A DNA stretch of 22,887 nt from DATHVI01 sp035461385. GTDB taxonomy: Bacteria; Actinomycetota; Thermoleophilia; Solirubrobacterales; 70-9. Every line of letters begins with the position of its first letter. Within the stretch, counting starts at the first letter, position 1. The position numbers and the translations under genes are program-made. Positions 1 to 7,420 of this stretch are shown here, piece by piece. Location of the stretch: assembly GCA_035461385.1 (NCBI GenBank), contig DATHVI010000025.1:1-22887 (forward strand), read 5' to 3'. The notes beneath the pieces are model-generated. The model was not told where the DNA came from, did no database searches, and saw only the letters and a program-made list of their open reading frames with translations.

Positions 1-419
1 TTGCGGGTCGGCCCGTAGGCCTTCGGCTCGGTCGTCGGCTGGATTCCGAGCTCGGGAACGTTCGTCTTCCCGATCGTCACCAGTCCCGCGTCGTGGAAGC
101 GCCGTGCGAGATACGAGTCCACCGGGGCCCGGAACGCGGCGTCCTTGAGCACCTGCATCCCGAGGTGAAGCGGCTGCCCAGCGAGCGACGCGCCGAGGTC
201 CTTGAGCAGGAACGGGACGCCGCGGAACGGGCCTTCTGGGACGCCGTCCGCAGCCGCCTCGCAGGCCTGTCCGTAGAAGGCGTGGATGATCGAATTGAGC
301 TGCGGATCGACCGCTTCGGCGCGGGCGATCGCCGCCTCGACCAGCTCGAGCGGACTCGCCTCGCGGTTGCGCACGAGCTCCGCCTGGGCGGTCGCGTCGA
401 TCCGGGCGAGGTCGGTCAC
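1..419 (-). CDS. Amidase signature family protein (N-terminal part; runs off window)
   Basis: The first ~139 residues of an amidase (GatA/AmiE-type amidase signature family) read on the minus strand from a GTG at 419; the gene continues past position 1. The protein opens VTDLARIDATAQAEL. It then shows the family's N-terminal pattern: a helix ending in ARAEAVDPQLNSII, the segment PFRGVPFLLKDL with the catalytic Lys of the Ser-cisSer-Lys triad, and GLVTIGKTNVPELG just before the glycine/serine-rich core, which lies outside the window. Such enzymes hydrolyse C-N amide bonds; the substrate cannot be told from this part. The Shine-Dalgarno before the GTG is weak, and an ATG at 429 is out of frame. 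It lies 81 bases downstream of the hydrolase stop in the same direction, so co-transcription is possible. The family is sure; the exact start is less so. Confidence 0.88.
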   Translation of the reverse strand, partial: MTDLARIDATAQAELVRNREASPLELVEAAIARAEAVDPQLNSIIHAFYGQACEAAADGVPEGPFRGVPFLLKDLGASLAGQPLHLGMQVLKDAAFRAPVDSYLARRFHDAGLVTIGKTNVPELGIQPTTEPKAYGPTR

Positions 420-500
420 GCGGCGCCATGATCCCAGACCGCCGCCGTGGGGGGCCGCGGCGGATGCGGGACCCCGGCTGAACGGGGGTCGACCCGGGCT

Positions 501-1307
501 CTACGAGCCCGCGGCTCCGGCGACGAACTCGAGCACCTCGGGCCCCGCCGGGTCGATCAGGTGCCCGCCGTCGACGGTCGCGACCCGGGCGCGCGGCAGC
601 GCCGCCGCGATCGCCCGTGCGACCTCCTGGAACTCCGGCAGCGAGTCGGAGGCGATCACGACCAGCGCCGGCTGCCGGACCCCGGCGAGGGTCGCGGCGT
701 CGGCCCGCAGCTCGCCGCCCTCGATCTCGGCGAGGATCGCCTCGCCGTTGGCGGTGAAGACCTCCCGCAGGCGAGCGGGAAGCGCATCCCAGGTCCCCTC
801 CCCCAGCGCTTCCCCGATCAGCGCCTCGGCGACCGCGTCGGGGCCTCGGTTCGCGGCGACGGCGCGAACCCGCTCGCGGCAGCGCTCGAACCAGGCGTCG
901 TAGGCGGCGGAGATTCCGAGCGCCCCCGGCTCGAGCAGCACCAGCGCCCGGACGCGCTCGGGATGGCGGAGCGCGAGGTCGAGCGCAACCGCGCCGCCGT
1001 AGCTGCGCCCGATCACCGTCGCCGGCTCGTCGGCGAGCGCCGCGAGCAGGGCGGCGGCGTCGTCGCCGTGCTCGCCTACGGTGGTCCGCTCGTAGGGCTG
1101 CGGGCGCTCGCTGCGCGAACAGCCGCGGCGGTCGTAGGCGATCACCCGTCCGAGCCTCGCGAGCTCCTCGACCGCATCGGCCCACACGACCGCCGAGCTG
1201 CTGCTGCCGTGGATGCAGAGGATCGGCGCCCCTTCGCCGCGCTCTGAGTAGTGGATTCGGACCCCGTTCACGGTCATGCCGGTGGGGGTTGTCGCCTTCG
1301 TCGCCAT
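501..1307 (-). CDS. Alpha/beta hydrolase
   Basis: A 268-residue single-domain alpha/beta-fold hydrolase. After the first strands comes the oxyanion-hole motif CIHGSSSS (residues 31-38), then YDRRGCSRS, the nucleophile elbow GRSYGG with Ser102, a likely acid at Asp221 in IASDS, and the catalytic His249 in DGGHLIDP. The complete triad makes an active esterase/lipase-like enzyme likely; the substrate is unknown. I chose ATG 1307 because GGAGGT sits 5 bases upstream; an in-frame start further upstream (1355) has no comparable site and adds non-conserved residues. The gene lies between the HD-GYP/LuxR regulator (82 bases upstream) and the amidase, all on the minus strand, so they may form a small unit. 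No signal peptide is visible, so it is probably cytoplasmic. Confidence 0.92.
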   Translation of the reverse strand: MATKATTPTGMTVNGVRIHYSERGEGAPILCIHGSSSSAVVWADAVEELARLGRVIAYDRRGCSRSERPQPYERTTVGEHGDDAAALLAALADEPATVIGRSYGGAVALDLALRHPERVRALVLLEPGALGISAAYDAWFERCRERVRAVAANRGPDAVAEALIGEALGEGTWDALPARLREVFTANGEAILAEIEGGELRADAATLAGVRQPALVVIASDSLPEFQEVARAIAAALPRARVATVDGGHLIDPAGPEVLEFVAGAAGS

Positions 1308-1372
1308 CGCTACCTCCGGGACGGATTGCCGGACTGGCTGCGACCCTACGCGCACCGGCGCCCGCTGGCATC

Positions 1373-1384
1373 GGGCGATCGCCC
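1373..1384. repeat. 12-bp perfect palindrome downstream of the regulator gene
   Basis: GGGCGATCGCCC is a perfect dyad 5 bases past the stop of the HD-GYP/LuxR gene. There is no following T-run, so it is not a convincing intrinsic terminator. It could be a weak 3' stem or chance in GC-rich DNA. Confidence 0.3.
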
Positions 1385-1389
1385 CATCT

Positions 1390-2955
1390 TCACTCGACGA
1401 GGTCGTTTCGCATCGCGAACAGCGCCGCCCCGACCCGGGTCGAGACGCCGGCCTTCGCGTAGATGTGCTCGACGTGGTGGCCGGCCGTCTTCTCGGCGAT
1501 CACCAGGGCGCTTGCGATCTCCTTGTTGGTCAGGCCGCGGGCGAGGAGCCGCAGTACCTCGACCTCGCGCTCGCTGAGCCCGGCCGGGAAGCCCTGCCGG
1601 GCGCGCAGCGGCGGCGCGCCGGCGGCGTCGAGGACGGCGTCGACGGCGCGCTTGTCGAGCCGGCCGGCGGTGACCATCTCGCCGAGCTCCTCGCGGATGC
1701 CCGCCTCGCCGTGCGCCCGGCGGTGCGGGCGATCGTGCCCGAGCGCGTCGTAGACGTCGGCGGCGGCGAGCAGGCGGGCTGGGAGGTCGAGCTGCGCCGC
1801 TGCCGCCCCGCGGTGGTAACCGGAGCCGTCGAGGCGCTCGTGATGGGCTCCGGCCGAGCGCGCGAGCGGCGCCAGCGGCGCCGACCGCTCGAGGATGCGC
1901 TCGGTGTAGTACGGGTGCAGGCGGACCCGCTCCCACTCGCCGGCGCCGAGCGGCCCGCGCTTCTCCCAGACCCCGTTCGGGACCGAGACGCGCCCGAGGT
2001 CGTGGAGCTGCCCCGCCGCGCGGACATCGCCGATCTCCGCCGCCGAGAGCCCGAGCGCCTCGGCGGCGCCCGCGGCGAGCTCGGCGACCCGCGCCGAGTG
2101 GCCGCGCAGGAACCCGACCTTGAGGTCGGCGAACTCGCCGAAAGCCCGCGCCACCGAGGCGAGCCCGGCCTGCGAGATCGTCGCCACCGGCTCCGGCTCG
2201 GCTTCGAGCACCCGTTGCCAGGCATCGTCGGCTTCGGCGGCCTCGAGCAGCTCCGACGGGGCCTCGAGGGCCGCGTCGACGACCTCGGGGTCGTAGCCGC
2301 GGCCACGGCGGCGGCGCAGCGCCTCGACGGCCGCCTCGCGGTCGCGTCCGTGGGCGATCGCGACGAGGTCGAGCGCGACCCGGGCGATCCGCAGCGGCCG
2401 CGAGATCAGCTCGCCGCCGACCTCACCCGGCACGCCCTCGCCGTCCCAGCGCTCGGTGATCTGGCCGAGTGCGACGGCGACCTCGTCGGGGAGATGAAGC
2501 CGCCGGGTCAGCAGCCGGCCGCCCTCGCAGAGGTCGTGGGCCATTGCGCTTGCCTCGCGCTCGCCTCGGGCGAGCATCCTCGCGAGCAGCAGCGCGCGCT
2601 CGGGCAGCGGTCGGTCGTCGCCGAGATGGCGCAGGAACCAGCGGATGTCCTCGCTCGGCTCGGACATCGGCCCGAGCACCTGGACGGCGCTTTGGAAGTG
2701 GATCTCGTCGCCGCCCGACCAGGAGGCGAGTCGCGAGGCGACGCCCGTGCAGCCGACGTGGGCGAGCAGCGCGACGTAGTAGACGTGCGAGGCCTCGTCG
2801 GGCGTCGCGCCGAGGCGGGCGGCGAGATCGAGCGCCGCGAGGCAGCCACCGAGCTCGTGCCCGAGCGGCTGGCCGAGGCCGAGGTCGGTCGCCAGCGACA
2901 GCGCCGCGACCGGCTCCGCGAGCCGAATCCCTCCGTCGGGGACGGCGGGGCTCAC
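1390..2955 (-). CDS. Tandem HD-GYP-type phosphohydrolase fused to LuxR-family HTH
   Basis: About 521 residues from GTG 2955; the start is uncertain because the open frame extends to an ATG at 3072. Residues ~30-205 resemble a degenerate HD-GYP module: LLAHVGC stands where a His-Asp pair is expected, and ITERWDGEGVP replaces the HHExxDGxGYP loop. Residues ~285-415 form a second module that keeps HSARVAELA, QLHDLGR, LHPYYTERIL and HHERLDGSGYHRG, so the metal ligands look intact although GYP reads GYH. Residues 460-521 are a LuxR/GerE helix-turn-helix (LSEREVEVLRLLARGLTNKEIA). HD-GYP proteins usually hydrolyse cyclic di-GMP; coupling to DNA binding suggests a one-component regulator, which is inference. 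It diverges from the DUF7144-like gene across a shared promoter region. Confidence 0.87.
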   Translation of the reverse strand: MSPAVPDGGIRLAEPVAALSLATDLGLGQPLGHELGGCLAALDLAARLGATPDEASHVYYVALLAHVGCTGVASRLASWSGGDEIHFQSAVQVLGPMSEPSEDIRWFLRHLGDDRPLPERALLLARMLARGEREASAMAHDLCEGGRLLTRRLHLPDEVAVALGQITERWDGEGVPGEVGGELISRPLRIARVALDLVAIAHGRDREAAVEALRRRRGRGYDPEVVDAALEAPSELLEAAEADDAWQRVLEAEPEPVATISQAGLASVARAFGEFADLKVGFLRGHSARVAELAAGAAEALGLSAAEIGDVRAAGQLHDLGRVSVPNGVWEKRGPLGAGEWERVRLHPYYTERILERSAPLAPLARSAGAHHERLDGSGYHRGAAAAQLDLPARLLAAADVYDALGHDRPHRRAHGEAGIREELGEMVTAGRLDKRAVDAVLDAAGAPPLRARQGFPAGLSEREVEVLRLLARGLTNKEIASALVIAEKTAGHHVEHIYAKAGVSTRVGAALFAMRNDLVE

Positions 2956-3042
2956 CGGGACCCGCGCTCCGCCGGCGCGGCCGCGCCCATGCGGACCGGC
3001 TCGACCATCGTCAACGGCAACCCTACGGGCTCGGTCGGTGGT

Positions 3043-3071
3043 TTGCACGCGCGGGCGTATCGCGTGATACA
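3043..3071 (+). promoter_or_regulatory. Candidate sigma-70-type promoter for the plus-strand membrane gene
   Basis: TTGCAC (3043-3048) and GATACA (3066-3071) are separated by 17 bases, about 62 bases before the start of the DUF7144-like gene. The -35 is good; the -10 matches only three of six consensus bases. The -10 overlaps a dyad (3057-3070), which could be an operator. Confidence 0.4.
3057..3070. promoter_or_regulatory. Operator-like dyad in the divergent promoter region
   Basis: GTATC-GCGT-GATAC is an inverted repeat with perfect 5-base arms; counted as 7-base halves it has one mismatch. It lies in the divergent intergenic region and overlaps the proposed -10 box, the usual place for a repressor site. 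The neighbouring LuxR-type regulator is one possible binder, but nothing in the sequence proves this. Confidence 0.35.
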
Positions 3072-3132
3072 AATCGCGTCACCACTCAACCAGCCCGGCC
3101 GCCGAGACCGGCCGAGGCGGAAGGAGGGCACT

Positions 3133-3534
3133 ATGGCCCACCGTGACACGGCCCGCGGCGTCGGAGGACCGACCGGATGGGCGGTCTTCGCCGGAATGAT
3201 CCTCGTCGTCCTCGGCTTCCTCAACTTCTTCTGGGGACTGGCCGCGATCTTCGAGGACCAGAACCTGATCGTCGGCGGCCAGGGCGTGATCATCGTCGAC
3301 GTGACCGCCTGGGGTTGGGCGGCGCTGATCGTCGGCGTGATCCAGGTTCTCGCTGGGTTCGGTCTGTTCGTCGCCGCCGAGTGGGCGCGCTGGACGGGCA
3401 TCTTCTTCGCCGCCCTGGCGGCGATCGGTCAGATCGGGATCGTGACCGCGTTTCCGATCTGGTCGCTGATCGTGATCGTCCTCGCGGTGCTGGTGATCTA
3501 CCACCTCACGGTGCGCTGGGAGGCGGCTGCCTGA
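3133..3534 (+). CDS. Small four-helix membrane protein, DUF7144-like
   Basis: A 133-residue integral membrane protein with four predicted helices at roughly residues 15-39, 58-80, 84-106 and 108-125. The pattern VFAGMILVVLGFLNFFWGLAAIF, then TAWGWAALIVGVIQVLAGFGLF, WARWTGIFFAAL and PIWSLIVIVLAVLVIYHL closely resembles actinobacterial DUF7144 proteins, whose function is unknown. The ATG at 3133 is preceded by a strong AAGGAGGG site (3120-3127) at normal spacing. The open frame extends far upstream, but that part is antisense to the HD-GYP gene and is not coding. It is the first gene of the plus-strand run and probably has its own promoter in the divergent region. Confidence 0.88.
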   Translation: MAHRDTARGVGGPTGWAVFAGMILVVLGFLNFFWGLAAIFEDQNLIVGGQGVIIVDVTAWGWAALIVGVIQVLAGFGLFVAAEWARWTGIFFAALAAIGQIGIVTAFPIWSLIVIVLAVLVIYHLTVRWEAAA

Positions 3535-3580
3535 GCCGCCCGGTCAGCGGCGCGCCGGCCCGCCGCCCCCGAACAGGCCG

Positions 3581-5221
3581 GTGAGCTCGATGTCGAAGTG
3601 GAACGTCCTCGCGATCCTCGCGATGACGCAGTTCCTGATGGTCCTCGACCAGGCGGTGATGAACGTCGCCATCTCCGAGCTGGTCGCCGACTTCGACACG
3701 ACCGTGACGACGATTCAGATCGTCATCGCCCTCTACGCCCTGGTGATGGCGAGCCTGATGGTCACGGGTGGCAAGCTCGGCGACCTCTGGGGCCGACGGC
3801 GCGCGTTCGCGATCGGGCTCGGGATCTACGCCGTCGGCTCGGCCCTGACCGCCGTCTCCTGGAGCGTCCCGGCGCTGATGCTCGGCTGGTCGATCCTCGA
3901 GGGGATCGGCGCGGCGCTCGTCCTGCCAGCGCTGGTCGCCCTCGCCGCCGGCAACTACGCCGGCCGCGATCGAGCCGTCACCTACGGGGTGCTCGGTGGC
4001 GTGGCGGGCGCCGGGGTGGCCGTCGGCCCGATCCTCGGCGGCTGGGTCACCGCCGAGCTCACATGGCGCCTGGTGTTCGCGGGTGAGGTCGTGCTCGTGG
4101 CGATCATCCTGCTCGGGATGAGGCTGATCCGCGAGCCCGCCCGGGAGGGGCACGCCCCACGCCTCGACTGGGTCGGCTCGGTGCTTGCCGCGCTGGGGCT
4201 CGCGCTGATCGTGATCGGGTTCCTCCAGGCGAGCAACTGGGGCTGGCTGCGGCCACTCAACTCGCCCGTCGAGCCGCTCGGGTTCTCCCTCACCCCGTTC
4301 GTGATCGCCGCCGGGGGCCTCGTCCTCGCCGGCTTTCGGGCCTGGCAGCGGCACCGGGAGGAGCGGGGCCGGGACCCGCTGGTCCACTTCCGACTGCTCG
4401 GGATCCCATCCCTTCGCGGGGGCCTCTCGATGCTCCTGGCTCAGAACCTGATCCTGATGGGGGTCTTCTTCACGATCCCTCTCTACCTGCAGATCGTCCA
4501 GGGCCTCGACGCGCTCGAGACGGGCGTGAGGATGCTGCCCGCCTCGGCCGGGCTGTTCGTCACCGCGCTCGGCGGATCGGCGCTCGCCTCCCGAGTGGCC
4601 GCGCGCGCGATGGTTCGGATCGGGCTCGCGGTCACCTTCGTCTCGACCGTGATGCTCCTCGGCGTGATCGAGCCCGAGCTCGACACCGGCGCCTTCCTCG
4701 CCGCCATGGGCGTGCTCGGCGCCGGGATCGGACTCGTCGTCTCCCAGCTCGGGAACGTGGTCCAATCGGCCGTCGGCGACGACGACCGTAGCGAGGCCGG
4801 CGGGCTGCAGTACACGGCCCAGCAGCTCGGCTCGTCGCTCGGCACCGCGCTGCTCGGGGCCGTCGTGATCACCGGCCTGATCGGCGCCTTCTCCGCGAAT
4901 GTGGCTGCCGATCCGCGGATACCGGCGGAGGTCAAGTCGGAGGTCGAGGTCCGCCTCGGCGGAGGCGTCAGCTTCGTCGGCTCCGAGGAGGTCCGAGCCG
5001 GGGCTACCGAGGCCGGCCTCGACCCGGAGACGGTGTCCGCCCTGGTCGAGGGCTACGAGGACGCACAGCTCACGGCCCTGAAGGCGGCCTTGCTGTTCGC
5101 GAGCTTGATCGTGCTGGCGTCGTTCTGGGCAACTCGGCGGCTTCCGACGAGGACGTTCGACGAGCTCGAGTCCGGCACGGATCCACCGTCCGCACCAACG
5201 CCGCGCTTGGCGGGTCCGTAG
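3581..5221 (+). CDS. MFS drug-efflux-type transporter, DHA2 (14-helix) family
   Basis: A 546-residue inner-membrane transporter of the major facilitator superfamily, resembling the EmrB/QacA (DHA2) proton-coupled exporters. The first helix carries FLMVLDQAVMNVAISEL, the DHA2 signature with membrane Asp23. Motif A GGKLGDLWGRRR is at residues 63-74 between helices 2 and 3, and motif C-like VAGAGVAVGPILGGW is in helix 5. Hydrophobic segments account for about 14 helices, with an extracellular loop near residues 440-490 before the last helix. DHA2 pumps export cationic drugs, antibiotics or other amphipaths; the substrate here is unknown. The start may be GTG 3581 or ATG 3590; neither has a strong ribosome site. 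It lies 46 bases after the DUF7144-like gene and may be co-transcribed. No regulator of the TetR or MarR type adjoins it. Confidence 0.93.
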   Translation: MSSMSKWNVLAILAMTQFLMVLDQAVMNVAISELVADFDTTVTTIQIVIALYALVMASLMVTGGKLGDLWGRRRAFAIGLGIYAVGSALTAVSWSVPALMLGWSILEGIGAALVLPALVALAAGNYAGRDRAVTYGVLGGVAGAGVAVGPILGGWVTAELTWRLVFAGEVVLVAIILLGMRLIREPAREGHAPRLDWVGSVLAALGLALIVIGFLQASNWGWLRPLNSPVEPLGFSLTPFVIAAGGLVLAGFRAWQRHREERGRDPLVHFRLLGIPSLRGGLSMLLAQNLILMGVFFTIPLYLQIVQGLDALETGVRMLPASAGLFVTALGGSALASRVAARAMVRIGLAVTFVSTVMLLGVIEPELDTGAFLAAMGVLGAGIGLVVSQLGNVVQSAVGDDDRSEAGGLQYTAQQLGSSLGTALLGAVVITGLIGAFSANVAADPRIPAEVKSEVEVRLGGGVSFVGSEEVRAGATEAGLDPETVSALVEGYEDAQLTALKAALLFASLIVLASFWATRRLPTRTFDELESGTDPPSAPTPRLAGP

Positions 5222-5231
5222 TCAGTACGGA
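5215..5231 (+). terminator. Possible weak terminator stem over the MFS stop codon
   Basis: TCCGTA-GTCAG-TACGGA is a perfect 6-bp stem with a 5-base loop that includes the MFS stop codon. It is followed only by GCCGATTTCC, without a proper T-tract, so termination here is uncertain. Confidence 0.3.
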
Positions 5232-5339
5232 GCCGATTTCCGTGGTTCCCCCGTAGCTCGGTGGCACGCACCCGGGGAGAATCCTGCGCACGGAGGGAAC
5301 CGCGCCTGATCGGCACGCTCCGAAGGAAAGGACCCCCGA

Positions 5340-5543
5340 ATGCCACTCATCCGGTGCCCCCACTGCGGAAAGATGACCTTCACGGTCAGCGGCTGGGCCG
5401 ACCTCGACCGATGCCCGGACTGCAGCAGGCCCCTCCTCCAGAAGGGCGTCGACCGGACGAAGATCGACGTCGGGCGCGGCCGCCGGGCTCGACCCGGCGG
5501 GAGCCCTGGGGTCATCGATCGACGAACGCGGCGCGTGGCCTAG
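5340..5543 (+). CDS. Small zinc-ribbon protein of unknown function
   Basis: A 67-residue protein with two CxxC knuckles, CPHC at residues 6-9 and CPDC at 25-28, joined by a short beta-like segment (GKMTFTVSGWADLDR). This is the layout of a rubredoxin-like or zinc-ribbon fold binding one Zn ion. The remaining ~38 residues are basic and probably disordered (GRGRRARPGG). The ATG at 5340 has an AAGGAAAGGA ribosome site 7 bases upstream, which supports a real gene despite its size. It stands alone between the MFS gene and the SHOCT membrane protein, with 118 bases upstream that could hold a promoter, although I see no clear -35/-10. Small ribbons of this kind may bind nucleic acid or act as adaptors; the function is unknown. 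Confidence 0.75.
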   Translation: MPLIRCPHCGKMTFTVSGWADLDRCPDCSRPLLQKGVDRTKIDVGRGRRARPGGSPGVIDRRTRRVA

Positions 5544-5563
5544 GCCGTTGAGGGCGTCGCCCG

Positions 5564-6946
5564 GTGCGCCGACGGTGGGGCCGCCGATCGGAGACGCTCC
5601 GGGATCATGAAGCCGACCGGCGGGCGCTGGTGACGCGCCCCGCGCACCGAATCGCGACCCGGGTGCTGATCGCGCTCGGCGCGGTGCTGACCGTCCTCGC
5701 AATCTTGGCGGTCTGGGTCGAGCGCCAGGGGCTACAGACCGACGAGTGGGTCGAAACCAGCTCGGAGCTGCTCGCCGACGATCAGATCCAGCTTGCGCTT
5801 CAGGAGTACCTCGTCGACCAGCTGTTCGCGTCGGTTGACGTCCAGGCGGAGCTCGAAGAGCGGCTTCCGCCCGAGGCCCAGGCGCTGTCGGGGCCGGCGG
5901 CCGGCGCGCTGCGGCAGGTCGCCGGCGAGGTTGCGGGCCGCGCCTTCGACTCGCCCCGGGTCCAGGGCGCCTGGGCGCAGGCCAACCGGGCCGCGCACGA
6001 GCTGCTGATCGCCCTCGTCGAGGGGGAGGCCGAGCTGGTCGAGGCCGAGGGCGGCACGGTCACCCTCGACCTCCACGAGCTCGTCGGCGACCTCGCGCTG
6101 CGGCTCGGGATCAGCCCCGAGGTCGCCGACCGGCTGCCGCCGGACGTCGCCTCGCTCGAGATCGTCGAAGCGGACAATCTCGAGCTCGCCCAGGACGTCG
6201 CCGCGGCGGTCCGCGGACTGGCGATCGCCTTCTCGCTCCTCGCCTTCGGCTCGTTCGCGCTTGCGATCTACCTCGGCCGCGACCGGCGCCAGTTGATGGT
6301 CCTCTGGTCGGGCCTGGCGCTGATCGCCGCTGGGATCGGCGCCTACGCAGTGCGCGGGATCGCCGGCGATGCGATTGTCGACGCGCTGATCGTAACCGAG
6401 GGCGCACGCCCCGCCGCCGAGTCGGCGTGGTCGATCTCGACGTCGCTGCTGACGAGCGTCGCCAACACCGTGATCGTGTTCGGGATCCTGTTTGTGCTCG
6501 GCTCCTGGCTCGCCTCGCCAACCCAGAGCGCGATTGCGGTCCGCCGCGCCCTCGCCCCCACCCTGCGCGCCCGACCGGGCTGGGTCTACGGCTTCGTCGT
6601 CGCGGTTGCGCTGGTCTACTTCGCCTTCGCCCCCACCCACGGTCTCCGGGCCCTGCTCACGGTCGTGATCCTGGCGCTGTTCGCGGTCGCCGGGGTCGCG
6701 GCGCTGCGCCGCCAGGTCGCGGCGGAGTTCCCCGACGGGGGTGGGTATCGCGGTGGCCTGGCGCCACTGAGGTCATGGATCGCCGGGCTCGGGCCGAGGC
6801 GAGGCGGATCCGGACCCGAGCTCGCCGACGGCGACGAGCTTCGCCTCGAGAAGCTCGAGCGCCTCGCCGGCCTTCACGAACGCGGCGTGCTCACCGACGA
6901 CGAGCTGGCGCGGGAGAAGCAGCGCCTGCTGGGGCCGGCGCCGTGA
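5564..6946 (+). CDS. Multi-helix membrane protein with C-terminal SHOCT module
   Basis: Up to 460 residues. There is one N-terminal helix (~30-51), a large non-membrane segment (~52-215) rich in acidic and alanine-rich helices, then about five helices (~217-236, 244-263, 295-316, 339-356, 360-381). The end is cytoplasmic, with a SHOCT (short C-terminal) motif at ~427-456: LEKLERLAGLHERGVLTDDELAREKQRLL. SHOCT modules are thought to mediate oligomerisation; no enzyme motif is visible. The start is GTG 5564 (GAGGG 9 bases upstream) or GTG 5630, which gives 438 residues beginning just before the first helix. It lies 20 bases after the zinc-ribbon gene and 64 bases before another SHOCT protein. 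I do not recognise a named family for the membrane part. Confidence 0.85.
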   Translation: MRRRWGRRSETLRDHEADRRALVTRPAHRIATRVLIALGAVLTVLAILAVWVERQGLQTDEWVETSSELLADDQIQLALQEYLVDQLFASVDVQAELEERLPPEAQALSGPAAGALRQVAGEVAGRAFDSPRVQGAWAQANRAAHELLIALVEGEAELVEAEGGTVTLDLHELVGDLALRLGISPEVADRLPPDVASLEIVEADNLELAQDVAAAVRGLAIAFSLLAFGSFALAIYLGRDRRQLMVLWSGLALIAAGIGAYAVRGIAGDAIVDALIVTEGARPAAESAWSISTSLLTSVANTVIVFGILFVLGSWLASPTQSAIAVRRALAPTLRARPGWVYGFVVAVALVYFAFAPTHGLRALLTVVILALFAVAGVAALRRQVAAEFPDGGGYRGGLAPLRSWIAGLGPRRGGSGPELADGDELRLEKLERLAGLHERGVLTDDELAREKQRLLGPAP

Positions 6947-7010
6947 GAGAACTTCTGAGCTCTGTCGACGGCCGTCATGAAGGCGGCCCTGAAAACCACG
7001 GAGGGCATCG

Positions 7011-7406
7011 ATGCTGATCGCCGCGGACTACCCGTTCCTCAACATCCTCTGGACCTTGATCATCTTCTTCGCCTGGGTGATCTACATCTGGATCGTGATC
7101 ACCGTGCTGGTCGATCTCTTCCGCCGCGCCGACATCGGCGGCTGGGGGAAGGCAGGCTGGGTGGTGTTCGTCATCGTGCTGCCGTTCCTCGGAGTGCTGG
7201 TCTATCTGATCGCCCAGCACGACGGGATGCGCGAGCGCAGCGCTCAGGCGGCCGAGGCGCAGAAGACGGCCTTCGACGAGTACGTCCGTGAGGCCGCCGG
7301 CGGATCCGCCGCCGAGATCGCCCGAGCGAAGGAGCTGCTCGACGCGGGCGCGATCACGCTGGAGGAGTTCGAGCAGATCAAGGCCAAGGCGCTCGCCTCG
7401 TCGTAA
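7011..7406 (+). CDS. PLDc_N-like two-helix membrane protein with SHOCT domain
   Basis: A 131-residue protein. Two membrane helices lie at ~12-35 and ~48-69, joined by the conserved hinge DLFRRADIGGWGKAGW; this is the arrangement of the phospholipase D nuclease N-terminal (PLDc_N) membrane module, here without any nuclease domain. A coiled linker (~70-100) leads to a SHOCT motif at ~102-129 (AEIARAKELLDAGAITLEEFEQIKAKAL). Such proteins are common in actinobacteria and of unknown function. The ATG at 7011 follows a good GGAGGG site; an upstream ATG at 6977 is in another frame and is not coding. It ends 14 bases from the convergent dapB stop, and no terminator hairpin is visible between them. 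Confidence 0.88.
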   Translation: MLIAADYPFLNILWTLIIFFAWVIYIWIVITVLVDLFRRADIGGWGKAGWVVFVIVLPFLGVLVYLIAQHDGMRERSAQAAEAQKTAFDEYVREAAGGSAAEIARAKELLDAGAITLEEFEQIKAKALASS

Positions 7407-7420
7407 GCAGAGGCCGGCGG

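Noticed and set aside
1276..3132. Long plus-strand frame upstream of the DUF7144-like gene
   Set aside because: It is antisense to the HD-GYP/LuxR gene; the real gene starts at 3133 with a strong ribosome site.
7407..7420. Possible bidirectional terminator between the convergent PLDc_N/SHOCT gene and dapB
   Set aside because: Only 14 bases separate the stops and no stem with T-tract is visible.
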